Source: Chitiniphilus shinanonensis DSM 23277
Lineage (GTDB): Bacteria > Pseudomonadota > Gammaproteobacteria > Burkholderiales > Chitinibacteraceae
Direction of reading: 5' to 3'
Assembly (NCBI RefSeq): GCF_000374805.1
Contig: NZ_KB895334.1
Location: 1 to 64,000, forward strand
DNA: 64,000 nt
Position 1 is the stretch's first letter. Every line of letters starts with the position of its first letter. The position numbers and the translations under genes are program-made. This document shows, in pieces, positions 35,378 to 43,585 of this stretch. The notes under the pieces were generated by a model that saw nothing but the letters and a program-made list of their open reading frames with translations, was not told the DNA's origin and did no database searches.

Positions 35378-38032
35378 CTAGAACTCGTACTTCTCTTTGC
35401 GCTGAATGAAGGCATCGCGCCCGCCTTCCAGAATGCTGGCCACCTGATCTCGAATCACGGGAACGTCAATCGAGCCTTGTGCTTCCAGCCCGAGACACCC
35501 TTGGTTCTCAGCGGCCGTGAACACGCCAATCCACTCGGCATCACCGAACACCGGGATGTTCGCGTTGTGTGTCGCAAACAAGAACTGCCGACTGGTCTTT
35601 GCCTCCCTCAACTCGGCGACGATCCGATCTGCAATGAAAGCGTTGTCTAGGTTGTCCTCCGGCTGATCCATCAGAAGGGGATCGACGTTCTCAAGCAGCA
35701 GCATGTGTAGGATTGCCGTGCACTGCTGGCCCGTAGAGAGCTTGTTGAGCGGCCTGAATACCGGATCGGCTTGGCCGTGCGCGACATTCAAGAAGATGTC
35801 CACGCGATGCTCCAGCTCCAAGGCCTCCAGCTCCATGAGCTGAGACGACTGGAGCTTGGTGAGTGCGTCGGCCACCATCTGCGTGACGCCCCAATCGAGT
35901 TGCACGTCGGCAGACCCTTTCTGAATCGACTGGGCCAGCGACAACGGGCTGATCGTCTCGGCGTCCTCAATGAACGCAAGCCGCTTTTCACCCACACCGT
36001 CCAGCTTGCAACCAAGCAGGAACGTCACCAATGGCGTGCGGTCAGCCTCCGGCACGATTTCCACCTTGAGCTTGCCTTCAAGCCGCCTGTTCAGCTTCTT
36101 CGCGGCCTTCTGCAACGCCTGTATGCGTTGCCCACGCAAATCGGACAGCTCAGCCAACAAGTTGCGCCGCTCCTGACGCAAGGCGTTGCGCTGGGACTCG
36201 TGATTAGTTGCCCGCGACTTCATGGGCTTGATGCGCTCAATCTCCTCCATCAACTTCTGATAGGCAACACCGATCTCCTGCCCGCTCTTTCCAGCAGTGG
36301 CGGGCAACGTCCGCAGCGCCTTCTCCAACTCGGCATCGTGCGCCTGAATCGCCTGCTGCCATGCGCCATGCTGGGTGGTGAACTGTCCTGCCTTGTCATC
36401 AAGCAAGACCTGCATGGCGGTCAGATGGTCGGTGAACCCCTGCTTGAGTCCATCCAGCGTCGTGCGCATGGCGAGCAACTGGGCAGAGTCAGGCAACCCC
36501 TCAAGAGCCTCATCGTTGATGAAGTCAAGGTCAGGCAAGCTGTCACGCAGGTCTGAAAGCGCGTCGCGAAAGCTCTGCACGCCATCAGTAGCGGTCTTGG
36601 CAATCTCTCGCTCGCGTGCGAGCAATGAGGTCGTGGCCAGCTTCTCCTTGATCCCCAGCTCATCAAAACCGCGAAGCTGCTCTTCCAGCTTAGGCAAGCG
36701 CTCAACCTGTGCATTCAACTCATCAAGATCGGTCAGGGACTTCGTGAGCTTCTGCTGGTTGTCCTTCAAGCGCCTATGCACGTCGGCGCTCTTCGCCTCG
36801 TACTCCCCGTCTTGGGGAAGAAAGCGACCCAGCAACTGCACCCGGCTGGTTTCATCTTGGGCCAGCTCGTAAATCTCGTTCTGCCCATAGATGTCGATGC
36901 CCGGCAGCAAGTCGCGCGGGAGCAGGGTGGAGACATTGCCATCCATGTCACGCACCATCGGCGGCTCGCCATGACGGCGCGAGATGGTGTACTGCTTGCC
37001 GTTCTGGGCAGAGGACACCACTGTCAGCTCAACCCGACCGGCCGAGCGACCAAGGTTCTCCTTGATGATCTCTTGGTGGAGTTTCTGAGCCTGTTTGCCT
37101 TTGGGTGGCAAGTCCAAGGCGAAGCGCAGGCATTCGAGCAAGGTTGACTTACCCGTTCCACGGCCGCCGATCACCGTGTTGAGATGGTCGGAAAAATCGA
37201 CCCGGACGCCATTAAGGTAGCCGCCCGTGACAGTCATGCGGACCACCTTGCCAATCGGACTTTCGGCCTGCTGGGAGTTCAGGCGGATGCGCGATCCTGA
37301 GTCAAGGAAGGCGACCTTGAACGCAGCGAAATTGGGGCGCGTCATCTTTATGAGGCAAGTGGCCCCCGGCTGCTCCAAGTCCTCCGGCTTGGCGACATCT
37401 TTGGCATTGATGACTGCTACGGGCCGCTCACGCCGGTAGGCATCATCCTTGTTCAGCAGCACCTTGCGGTAGAAGTCACCTTCCACCCCCGCCAAGTCAT
37501 CTATCGGCCCCGGTATCTGGGCCGCGCGCAGCTTGGGGAGCTTCCACACATGGTTGAGCCGGTTCTTCAGGAGGCCGCTGTCCGACGTACAGTGCGCAGC
37601 GTAGATGAAGCCTCCGAGTTGATCGACTTTCTCGATCAACTGCTCGGAACTCAATCGAGACGGGCGAACACCGTCTGTTGGGTCAAGAAGGTCGAGATTG
37701 CCCAGGTAGCGTTCGAGTTGCTGTCCCGTCGTTTCCTCGGAAAACAGGCAAACGTAGTGGGTCTTGTCATTCGAGGCGATCTCGAAGCCGGGGAACACCA
37801 CGATCCCACGAGGCTGTAGAACCTGACGCAAGGCATCGACGCTGGCCACGCTGCCGTGATCAGCTAGGCCCACAACCGTGATGCCCAGCTCAAGACACTT
37901 TTGGAGTAGGGCTTGGTTGTATCCGCCTTCATCCAGTCCGTGATCGGCTCCCCTGTAAGTGCCGTTGTAGCCGACAGGGTTGACCTGTAGGGCGCAGCGC
38001 CAAAATTTCGCGTAGGTGTATTGATCGCTCAT
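35378..38032 (-). CDS. TrlF-type PHP/SMC-like ATPase
   Basis: An 884-residue protein. The N-terminal 270 residues resemble a PHP phosphoesterase domain, with VVGLADHGSVAS, FPGFEIA and FIYAAHC, but the usual first HxH motif and final DAH motif look degraded. An SMC/RecN-like ATPase follows: Walker A GGRGTGKST at about 289-297, a long coiled coil (about 410-650), signature LSTGQQCTA, Walker B LLMDQPEDNLDN near 785 and FATHNANI. This architecture matches the TrlF family, which occurs in defence and phage-related loci. The start follows GGGA by a short gap. It lies 91 bp downstream of a restriction-modification gene. It is less GC-rich than the flanking chromosome. Confidence 0.82.
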   Translation of the reverse strand: MSDQYTYAKFWRCALQVNPVGYNGTYRGADHGLDEGGYNQALLQKCLELGITVVGLADHGSVASVDALRQVLQPRGIVVFPGFEIASNDKTHYVCLFSEETTGQQLERYLGNLDLLDPTDGVRPSRLSSEQLIEKVDQLGGFIYAAHCTSDSGLLKNRLNHVWKLPKLRAAQIPGPIDDLAGVEGDFYRKVLLNKDDAYRRERPVAVINAKDVAKPEDLEQPGATCLIKMTRPNFAAFKVAFLDSGSRIRLNSQQAESPIGKVVRMTVTGGYLNGVRVDFSDHLNTVIGGRGTGKSTLLECLRFALDLPPKGKQAQKLHQEIIKENLGRSAGRVELTVVSSAQNGKQYTISRRHGEPPMVRDMDGNVSTLLPRDLLPGIDIYGQNEIYELAQDETSRVQLLGRFLPQDGEYEAKSADVHRRLKDNQQKLTKSLTDLDELNAQVERLPKLEEQLRGFDELGIKEKLATTSLLAREREIAKTATDGVQSFRDALSDLRDSLPDLDFINDEALEGLPDSAQLLAMRTTLDGLKQGFTDHLTAMQVLLDDKAGQFTTQHGAWQQAIQAHDAELEKALRTLPATAGKSGQEIGVAYQKLMEEIERIKPMKSRATNHESQRNALRQERRNLLAELSDLRGQRIQALQKAAKKLNRRLEGKLKVEIVPEADRTPLVTFLLGCKLDGVGEKRLAFIEDAETISPLSLAQSIQKGSADVQLDWGVTQMVADALTKLQSSQLMELEALELEHRVDIFLNVAHGQADPVFRPLNKLSTGQQCTAILHMLLLENVDPLLMDQPEDNLDNAFIADRIVAELREAKTSRQFLFATHNANIPVFGDAEWIGVFTAAENQGCLGLEAQGSIDVPVIRDQVASILEGGRDAFIQRKEKYEF

Positions 38033-38123
38033 ATTTATCCCTGGCTTCCTACGATGACGATGCATGACGGCGCTGTAGGGCCGCTTGATAGCACCTGCTA
38101 CTGGTCGTGTCCTTTCAAACGCA

Positions 38124-41100
38124 TCACCGGCGCAGTGCAATCTCCGCGTCGATGATCTTTGCAGCCGCGGCTCGAACCTTGGCAACGATCTTGGCCCGAG
38201 CCTTGGAGTCATGCTCCTGGTGGGCCTGTTTCACCAGCTCGGCAAGCGCCATGTGGTCGGCCGACGTTGCGTCATAGTCCGGCAAGCTCACATGCTTGAA
38301 GATGTCGCCCATGTTGGTCGCCACGTTGTGCGCCTCGATCATCTCCTTGACGATTTCCGAGTGCAGCAGGCCACACAGGTAGTAAGCCGGTTCCGGCTGG
38401 TCGAAGTCGGCAAAGTAGAGCTTGTGGTCAGGTACATAGACACGCGGCCCGTAGCCCGGCACCGAGCCTGACGCCACCACGGCCGCCGAGAAGTCGCCCG
38501 TCATCTCAGCCCAAATGACCTTGTAGGGCGCGAAGGTGTAATCGCCCACGTTGTAGATCGCGAAGAAGGGTGCGCCCTTCATGCGCGTCTTGAAAGTGGA
38601 ACGGGACTCCAGGAAAGACTTGTACGCCTTGAAGAACTTGAAGGTCTTGGGATTCGTGTGGCTGCTGTAGCACGCCGCTGCGGTGTCCAACGAGGCGCGG
38701 TCAATGCCCTTGTTGGGCACAAACGCATATAGGGTGTTCTCCGGCAGGAAGTAGCAGGGATGCAAGTCGCCTGCGCCCTTCGCGAGGGGAAACAAGCTCT
38801 CAGCCTCAACCCAGAACTCGCGCGGCTGGCCCAAGTCGGTCTTTCCCTCGTGCGGCCTGGTGCGCACCTTGACCGTCTGTGCCACAGGGTTCGAGTCGAT
38901 CACATCGACGAAATAAACCCCGTTGAGGTCGGTCGTAATGCCCTTGCGGCCGTTGACCCAAGTCGAAGCTCCGAACATTGGCTGACACGCTGCGAAGTGT
39001 CCCGGCTTCATGATTGCCCAGGGTGCCCCCTCCATCGTCTGGGAGACGGGATTGGCCTCCATCTGGATCACTTCCACAAGGTCGATGACTTCGGCACGAT
39101 GCAAGCGTGGGTCGATGGCCTTCAAGCGGGCCACCTGACCGCCACGCCCCTTCTTCGGATTGCCTGCATCGTCCGTCTTGGGCTTGCCAAGCCAAACCCG
39201 GTAGTCCAACGGATAGCGGGTCGTTCCCCGAACCTTCTTCGTGAACATAGCGACGGCCGTTTTGTTGGCCGCGTCTGGGAACGGCTTTAGCTCCTTCATG
39301 TCATCAATGGAGATCGGCACCAAGCGGTCGGTTGCGTTGATGCGGAAACGCCGGAAGCCTTGCGACGAAGGGGACTGGAAAACCGTCTGCGTGATGACGA
39401 ACACCAACCGTCCATCCTCGACCAGCCACTTGTCGGCCGTCGTGTAGGTGATGATGGCGGAGATGTCTAGCTCGTTGCCACCGTGGAATTTGGTGTCCGA
39501 GAAGATGGCGTATTTCTCGCAGGTCGGCTTGGCTCGGTTCCGGTACGCCTCGGGGAGGTTCGACCATCGCACCCAAGGCGGGTTGCCAACGATGGCGTCA
39601 AACTGCCCGGCCGTGGCTGACCAGAAGAAGTTGCGCACGATCCTGAACCAGATTCCATTCCAGTTCTGCCGGTGCAGGGCGAGCACCTGGTCATAGGTCG
39701 TCTTGAGGTGGTCATGCCATTCGTCGGCCTGCGCCTTGCTCAGGATTCGAGCCTTCACCAGCGCCTTCGCGACAGGAGGGTACTCGGTGTCGTTTTCGAC
39801 CTCTTCACCCATGAGCTGAAATACCTTGTCCAGCAGCACACGATCACGTGCCAGGTCGACAGGGAGAACGACTTGTAGATTGGCCTGCTGGCTGCCGATG
39901 CTGTACTCAACAACCTTTTGGTCGCCGTCTGGATGCGGGGCCGGGGAGTACACCGCATCTGCCAGGAGCACGGGAATCTCAACGTCCTTGCCCTTGCACT
40001 GCTGCAACAGGTCTGCGATGGCGATCAGGAAGTTGACGCGAGAGGATTGCACCGCAAGCGGGTTGAGGTCGAAGCCCCAGACCGTCGTGGTCAGCATGTC
40101 CACGGTCTGCTCAGCAGTCCATCCCGCCGTCAGGGCCGCTCGGCGCTTCTGCTCGATGGCCTCTAGCAAGAACGAACCAGACCCGCATGTCGGGTCAAGG
40201 AGCCTAGCTGCAAGCCACTTGTCCCGCTTGTAGCCGAGCTTGGCTACGGAGTGCTCGACCAACCAGTCCGGCGTGTAGAACTCGCCAAGGCTCTTGCGCA
40301 ATTCCTCCGGCACCAGGTCCTGATAGAAGTCACGCAGGACATCGCGCGAGCGGCCGGTTTTCTTGATGGTGTCGAAGCGATAGACCGAGAGCTGGGCCAG
40401 CAGGGTGCGGATCGCCAGGCACATCGACGTGCGAATGGCCTTCTTGGTTGTGGCGTCCAGATACCAACTGAAGATTGCTTCTTCGACGAAGCCATGCAAG
40501 CCGACTGCGTTGAAGAACCCGCCGTTCTCGACATCCGAGCGCAGGGCGTCGATCAGCGCTTCGTCCGATCCGAGAGCCAGCAGCTCATGGATCAGGGACG
40601 TGCTGGACGCCATGCCGTGCGCAGCCACGATCTCGGCTGCGATCAACTTCATCAGCAGCGAATGGAAGGTGTGGGTGACGAAAAGCTTGGCGGGCAGGTC
40701 AATGGCGGCCGGGCCAGCGAAGTCAAAGCCCAACGACCCGTTGATCTTCTTACGCTGCTGGATGCTGAGGTCGGCGGCTTGCCCATACAGGGTTGCCCAT
40801 TCCTCGAAAAGCATCTTGATCTTGCGATTGCCTGGTCGCCCAAGGGCGTCAGCGAGGGCGTTGGACAGCTCCTGCATGAACTCTCGGCCGGTGCTGGAGA
40901 GATGCCCGAAGTCCTCGGCCAGGTTCTCGGATGTGATGGCTCGCCGGAAGTTGGCCCTCAGCGCATCGACCACCATCTGGAAGGTGATAGTCGAGAACGG
41001 CATCAGCGGCTGGTGGACAATCGTTCCGTCCTGCACCTGGGCAAAGCCCACGTGATCCCCGTCGATGGCAATGCCGATGTAGTCCTTCTCGTCCAGCCCT

Positions 41101-41378
41101 TGCTCGGATGCCAAGCGAGGGATGTACTTCAAGAGGCGACCATCGGTTGCCTCAATAAACTTCGGACTCGTTTCACTGCCCTTGAAAAGGCCGGGGCCTT
41201 TGAATTCGATAACGACATTGTTGTAGCTGGAGTCGCGCTTGGCTCGCTCGGCATCCAAGTCGATCTGCAAAGCCTCCTCAAGCCCCTTCATCCATGCGTG
41301 ACGTACCTCTTCCTCGTTGACCCACTGCTTGCGGCGTCGGTTGATGAGGTCGTAGCCCTTCTTGGTATTGGTGTCCAT
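38124..41378 (-). CDS. type IIG-like restriction-modification enzyme (N6-adenine methyltransferase fused to nuclease)
   Basis: A 1084-residue protein with both activities in one chain. A PD-(D/E)xK-like motif, VVIEFKGPG, is near residue 58. The N6-adenine methyltransferase has motif I LLDPTCGSGSFLLEA near residue 393, VWGFDLNPLAVQSSR next, and the catalytic GNPPWVRW near residue 599. The rest, from about 700, should hold the target-recognition region. This is the Eco57I-like type IIG layout; a pure methyltransferase partner of TrlF (as in phage-growth-limitation PglX) is an alternative. It begins 16 bp after the resolvase stop. No separate endonuclease or specificity gene is visible. Confidence 0.8.
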   Translation of the reverse strand: MDTNTKKGYDLINRRRKQWVNEEEVRHAWMKGLEEALQIDLDAERAKRDSSYNNVVIEFKGPGLFKGSETSPKFIEATDGRLLKYIPRLASEQGLDEKDYIGIAIDGDHVGFAQVQDGTIVHQPLMPFSTITFQMVVDALRANFRRAITSENLAEDFGHLSSTGREFMQELSNALADALGRPGNRKIKMLFEEWATLYGQAADLSIQQRKKINGSLGFDFAGPAAIDLPAKLFVTHTFHSLLMKLIAAEIVAAHGMASSTSLIHELLALGSDEALIDALRSDVENGGFFNAVGLHGFVEEAIFSWYLDATTKKAIRTSMCLAIRTLLAQLSVYRFDTIKKTGRSRDVLRDFYQDLVPEELRKSLGEFYTPDWLVEHSVAKLGYKRDKWLAARLLDPTCGSGSFLLEAIEQKRRAALTAGWTAEQTVDMLTTTVWGFDLNPLAVQSSRVNFLIAIADLLQQCKGKDVEIPVLLADAVYSPAPHPDGDQKVVEYSIGSQQANLQVVLPVDLARDRVLLDKVFQLMGEEVENDTEYPPVAKALVKARILSKAQADEWHDHLKTTYDQVLALHRQNWNGIWFRIVRNFFWSATAGQFDAIVGNPPWVRWSNLPEAYRNRAKPTCEKYAIFSDTKFHGGNELDISAIITYTTADKWLVEDGRLVFVITQTVFQSPSSQGFRRFRINATDRLVPISIDDMKELKPFPDAANKTAVAMFTKKVRGTTRYPLDYRVWLGKPKTDDAGNPKKGRGGQVARLKAIDPRLHRAEVIDLVEVIQMEANPVSQTMEGAPWAIMKPGHFAACQPMFGASTWVNGRKGITTDLNGVYFVDVIDSNPVAQTVKVRTRPHEGKTDLGQPREFWVEAESLFPLAKGAGDLHPCYFLPENTLYAFVPNKGIDRASLDTAAACYSSHTNPKTFKFFKAYKSFLESRSTFKTRMKGAPFFAIYNVGDYTFAPYKVIWAEMTGDFSAAVVASGSVPGYGPRVYVPDHKLYFADFDQPEPAYYLCGLLHSEIVKEMIEAHNVATNMGDIFKHVSLPDYDATSADHMALAELVKQAHQEHDSKARAKIVAKVRAAAAKIIDAEIALRR

Positions 41379-41394
41379 TCTTGTCCTTCTGTTT

Positions 41395-41982
41395 TCAGGG
41401 CTGCCGCTTCGGCTCGGGCCGCCTAACGGGAGCTACCTTGTAAATTGTGGTGCGCGACACTTGGTATCGCTTGGCGATGGTGCTAACCGGAATCGACGGG
41501 TCAGACATCAGTCGCATGATTTCCTTGATCTGCTGCGTATCGAGCTTGGGCTTGCGGCCTCCGCTTCGACCCCTAGCCCGAGCTGCGGCAAGCCCGGCTT
41601 GAGTACGCTCGCGAATCAAGTTGCGCTCGAACTCAGCGAGCGCAGCAAAGACGTGAAAGACCAGCTTGCCTGCCGCGCTCCCCGTCTCGATCTTCTCCGT
41701 CAGGCTCTCGAAGCTGACACCCTTCTGTTCCAACTCGCCGACGATGCGCACAAGGTCGGGCAGGCTGCGGCCGAGGCGATCCAGCCGCCACACGACGAGG
41801 GTGTCACCTTCGCGCAGCGCCTTGAGACACGCAGCCAACTCTTTGCGCTCGGCATCCTTGCCGCTTGCGGTGTCGGAATAGAGGTGGTCGTCGGTAATAC
41901 CAGCCTTGTGCAGCCCGTCGAGCTGCAAATCAAGGTTCTGGTCATCCGTCGAGACTCGGGCGTACCCGATGCGCTGCCCCAT
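41395..41982 (-). CDS. serine recombinase (resolvase/invertase)
   Basis: A 195-residue small serine recombinase. The catalytic serine is in YARVSTDDQN, the arginine motif in VVWRLDRLGRSLPDL, then the long E helix and a C-terminal HTH (IPVSTIAKRYQVSRTTIYKV). It resembles Tn3-type resolvases and plasmid multimer resolvases, and could resolve dimers of the element when it replicates. MGQRIGYARV is preferred to an in-frame start 24 bases earlier. A clear palindrome lies about 32 bp upstream, a possible res subsite. Confidence 0.92.
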   Translation of the reverse strand: MGQRIGYARVSTDDQNLDLQLDGLHKAGITDDHLYSDTASGKDAERKELAACLKALREGDTLVVWRLDRLGRSLPDLVRIVGELEQKGVSFESLTEKIETGSAAGKLVFHVFAALAEFERNLIRERTQAGLAAARARGRSGGRKPKLDTQQIKEIMRLMSDPSIPVSTIAKRYQVSRTTIYKVAPVRRPEPKRQP

Positions 41983-42013
41983 TGGCCGATCCCGCCTTCC
42001 AGACACAAAAAAT

Positions 42014-42039
42014 GTCCAGCAAAGGTGTGTTTGCTGGAC
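42014..42039. repeat. palindrome upstream of the resolvase, possible res subsite
   Basis: GTCCAGCAAA and TTTGCTGGAC, a perfect 10-bp inverted repeat with a 6-base spacer. A related GTCCAACAAA lies at 42113. It starts 32 bp upstream of the resolvase start and may be the binding site of that recombinase. Confidence 0.5.
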
Positions 42040-42151
42040 GTTGATAAATTGACGGCAATTTTAACAGCCGGAGGACGCTTTGGACAGGGCAAACCGGCCC
42101 CTGCGGTAACCGTCCAACAAACCACCGTTTTCGGGACTGTCGCAGCGCCAC

Positions 42152-42197
42152 TTGGCATGCGCACATAAAACACATATAATCCGTATGTGTTTTATGT
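42152..42197 (+). promoter_or_regulatory. strong promoter overlapped by a 14-bp palindrome
   Basis: TTGGCA, a 17-bp spacer and a perfect TATAAT (42175-42180). The arms ACATAAAACACATA (42163) and TATGTGTTTTATGT (42184) cover the -10 and the start point, a typical repressor operator. It drives the HTH gene at 42226. Confidence 0.75.
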
Positions 42198-42225
42198 GGA
42201 AACGCCTTGCCGCAAGGAAAACGAA

Positions 42226-42660
42226 ATGCCGCCCGAAGACGACATCACCCCCAAAGCACCGACGGTGCAAGTTATGCAAGCTGCACAGCAGCAGAGCTTC
42301 TCACGCAGCGACATCGCAACGACAAGGCGCGCGGTTCAAGATTTGAAAGACCAAACCCAGAAGCTGAGCAATGCGATCTTGCAAATTGCAGCAACAAGCC
42401 CCGACTGTGCCAAGGAAGCCTTTGAAGCAGCATGGCAACAGCGACAGCAACTGAATTCAGTTCAACAGCAACTGAACTCGCTTGAGCAGCAGCTTAGCAA
42501 CTGCCTTCCTCATGCAAGCACGGCTCGACTCACGGACAAAGAGCGCAAGGAAATTCAGGGCCTCTACAGCTCCGGCTTGTACACGCAAGGACAACTCGCC
42601 GATCAGTATGGCGTGACACAACCCACGATTTCAGACATCACAAAGAGCATGAAGTCGTGA
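42226..42660 (+). CDS. coiled-coil protein with C-terminal HTH
   Basis: A 144-residue protein of unknown family. Residues 20-90 are Gln-rich and helical (WQQRQQLNSVQQQLNSLEQQ); the C-terminal 35 residues form a helix-turn-helix like that of recombinases (LYTQGQLADQYGVTQPTISD). AAGGAAA lies about seven bases before the ATG. A likely autoregulator of the palindrome-covered promoter just upstream. Confidence 0.65.
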   Translation: MPPEDDITPKAPTVQVMQAAQQQSFSRSDIATTRRAVQDLKDQTQKLSNAILQIAATSPDCAKEAFEAAWQQRQQLNSVQQQLNSLEQQLSNCLPHASTARLTDKERKEIQGLYSSGLYTQGQLADQYGVTQPTISDITKSMKS

Positions 42661-42742
42661 CACAAGAACCAGCGGCATTGTCAGCTCCGCTGTTGACAAC
42701 CCGCTTGCTATGGCGCGAGCACCAGCTTAAGAGAGGCTAAAG

Positions 42743-43081
42743 ATGAGCATTGATCTGAACAACATTGTTGACGGCGCAGCAGACGCATGGGAAGAACTCA
42801 CTTCTACGCAAACCAGCCGTACTGGCCACGCCGCCGCCCGCGTCGCATCTGCGCTGGCCAACGGCGTTGATTCCGAAGTCATCGCACTCCAGATGACCAA
42901 GAACAGCCAGAAAAACAACCCGGACTCGCCTGTTACCTTCACCGCCGACGAAATGCCAACCATTGCAAAGCTCCACGCTGCCAACAAGACGCGTTCCGCG
43001 CTTACCAAGCAGCAGACCGGTGCTCTGATCCGCGAACAAGGCGTTGCTGACGCCGAGGGCGATCTTGGTCTTGCCTCTTGA
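42743..43081 (+). CDS. hypothetical protein
   Basis: A 112-residue protein, MSIDLNNIVDGAADAWEELT at the start, with GAGAGG before its ATG. It is Ala/Thr-rich and probably helical, with no recognised family. It follows the HTH gene on the same strand with an 82-bp gap and ends before a perfect 11-bp inverted repeat. Confidence 0.6.
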   Translation: MSIDLNNIVDGAADAWEELTSTQTSRTGHAAARVASALANGVDSEVIALQMTKNSQKNNPDSPVTFTADEMPTIAKLHAANKTRSALTKQQTGALIREQGVADAEGDLGLAS

Positions 43082-43101
43082 GTCAAGCTGATGAGCAATC
43101 T

Positions 43102-43125
43102 CGGTAGGTATGCACATACCTACCG
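43102..43125. repeat. inverted repeat between convergent genes
   Basis: CGGTAGGTATG and CATACCTACCG around a two-base loop. It is a possible bidirectional terminator without T-run. Confidence 0.5.
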
Positions 43126-43130
43126 ACTAC

Positions 43131-43585
43131 TCATGCTTGGAAGTTGGCACCTCCGTCAGTGAGTTGAATGTTGGCGGCGGCCATCACGATGGCCCGCACC
43201 TCGATGGCGTACACGATCACTTCCGCGCCATCATCGAATTGCACCCGCAACATGTCCGTGCCGCAGGCCACGAACTCGGCTCGCAGCGCGCGACCGATGT
43301 CGCGTAAAGCCGCTTGGTCGACCTCCCCGGTCAAGCTGGCCAACTGGCCCATGCCTGGCTTGTCGGCCGGGATGTGCAGCACCTCCAAACCAGAGCCGGG
43401 CGAAAGCAGACCGGCCCACGGCGAGCCCGACGCGCAACCGCCTGCAAGGCCTCCAACGTGGCGGCGATACGTGGCCCACTTGCCGCAGGGCCAGCACGGG
43501 CCACCACCCAGTGGGCAGCGGCTGCAAGCTCGTCGGCCGAAAAGCCTTGTGGCAGTGCAGGTGTGAGTGTTTCAGCGCGGGACAT
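43131..43585 (-). pseudogene. frameshifted gene coupled to the relaxase
   Basis: The frame from 43585 (MSRAETLTPALPQGFSADEL) runs well to about 43430 and then turns into cysteine/arginine-rich noise, while another frame from about 43440 to 43131 is well-formed (GLLSPGSGLEVLHIPADKPG, then AALRDIGRALRAEFVACGTD). Joined, they make a single protein of about 150 residues, so a frameshift near 43425-43450 is likely. The start overlaps the relaxase stop in TGATG. The function is unknown. Confidence 0.6.

Noticed and set aside
35378-41378. BREX or DISARM system
   Set aside because: No PglZ phosphatase, Lon-like BrxL, helicase or other defining gene lies near the methyltransferase and ATPase.
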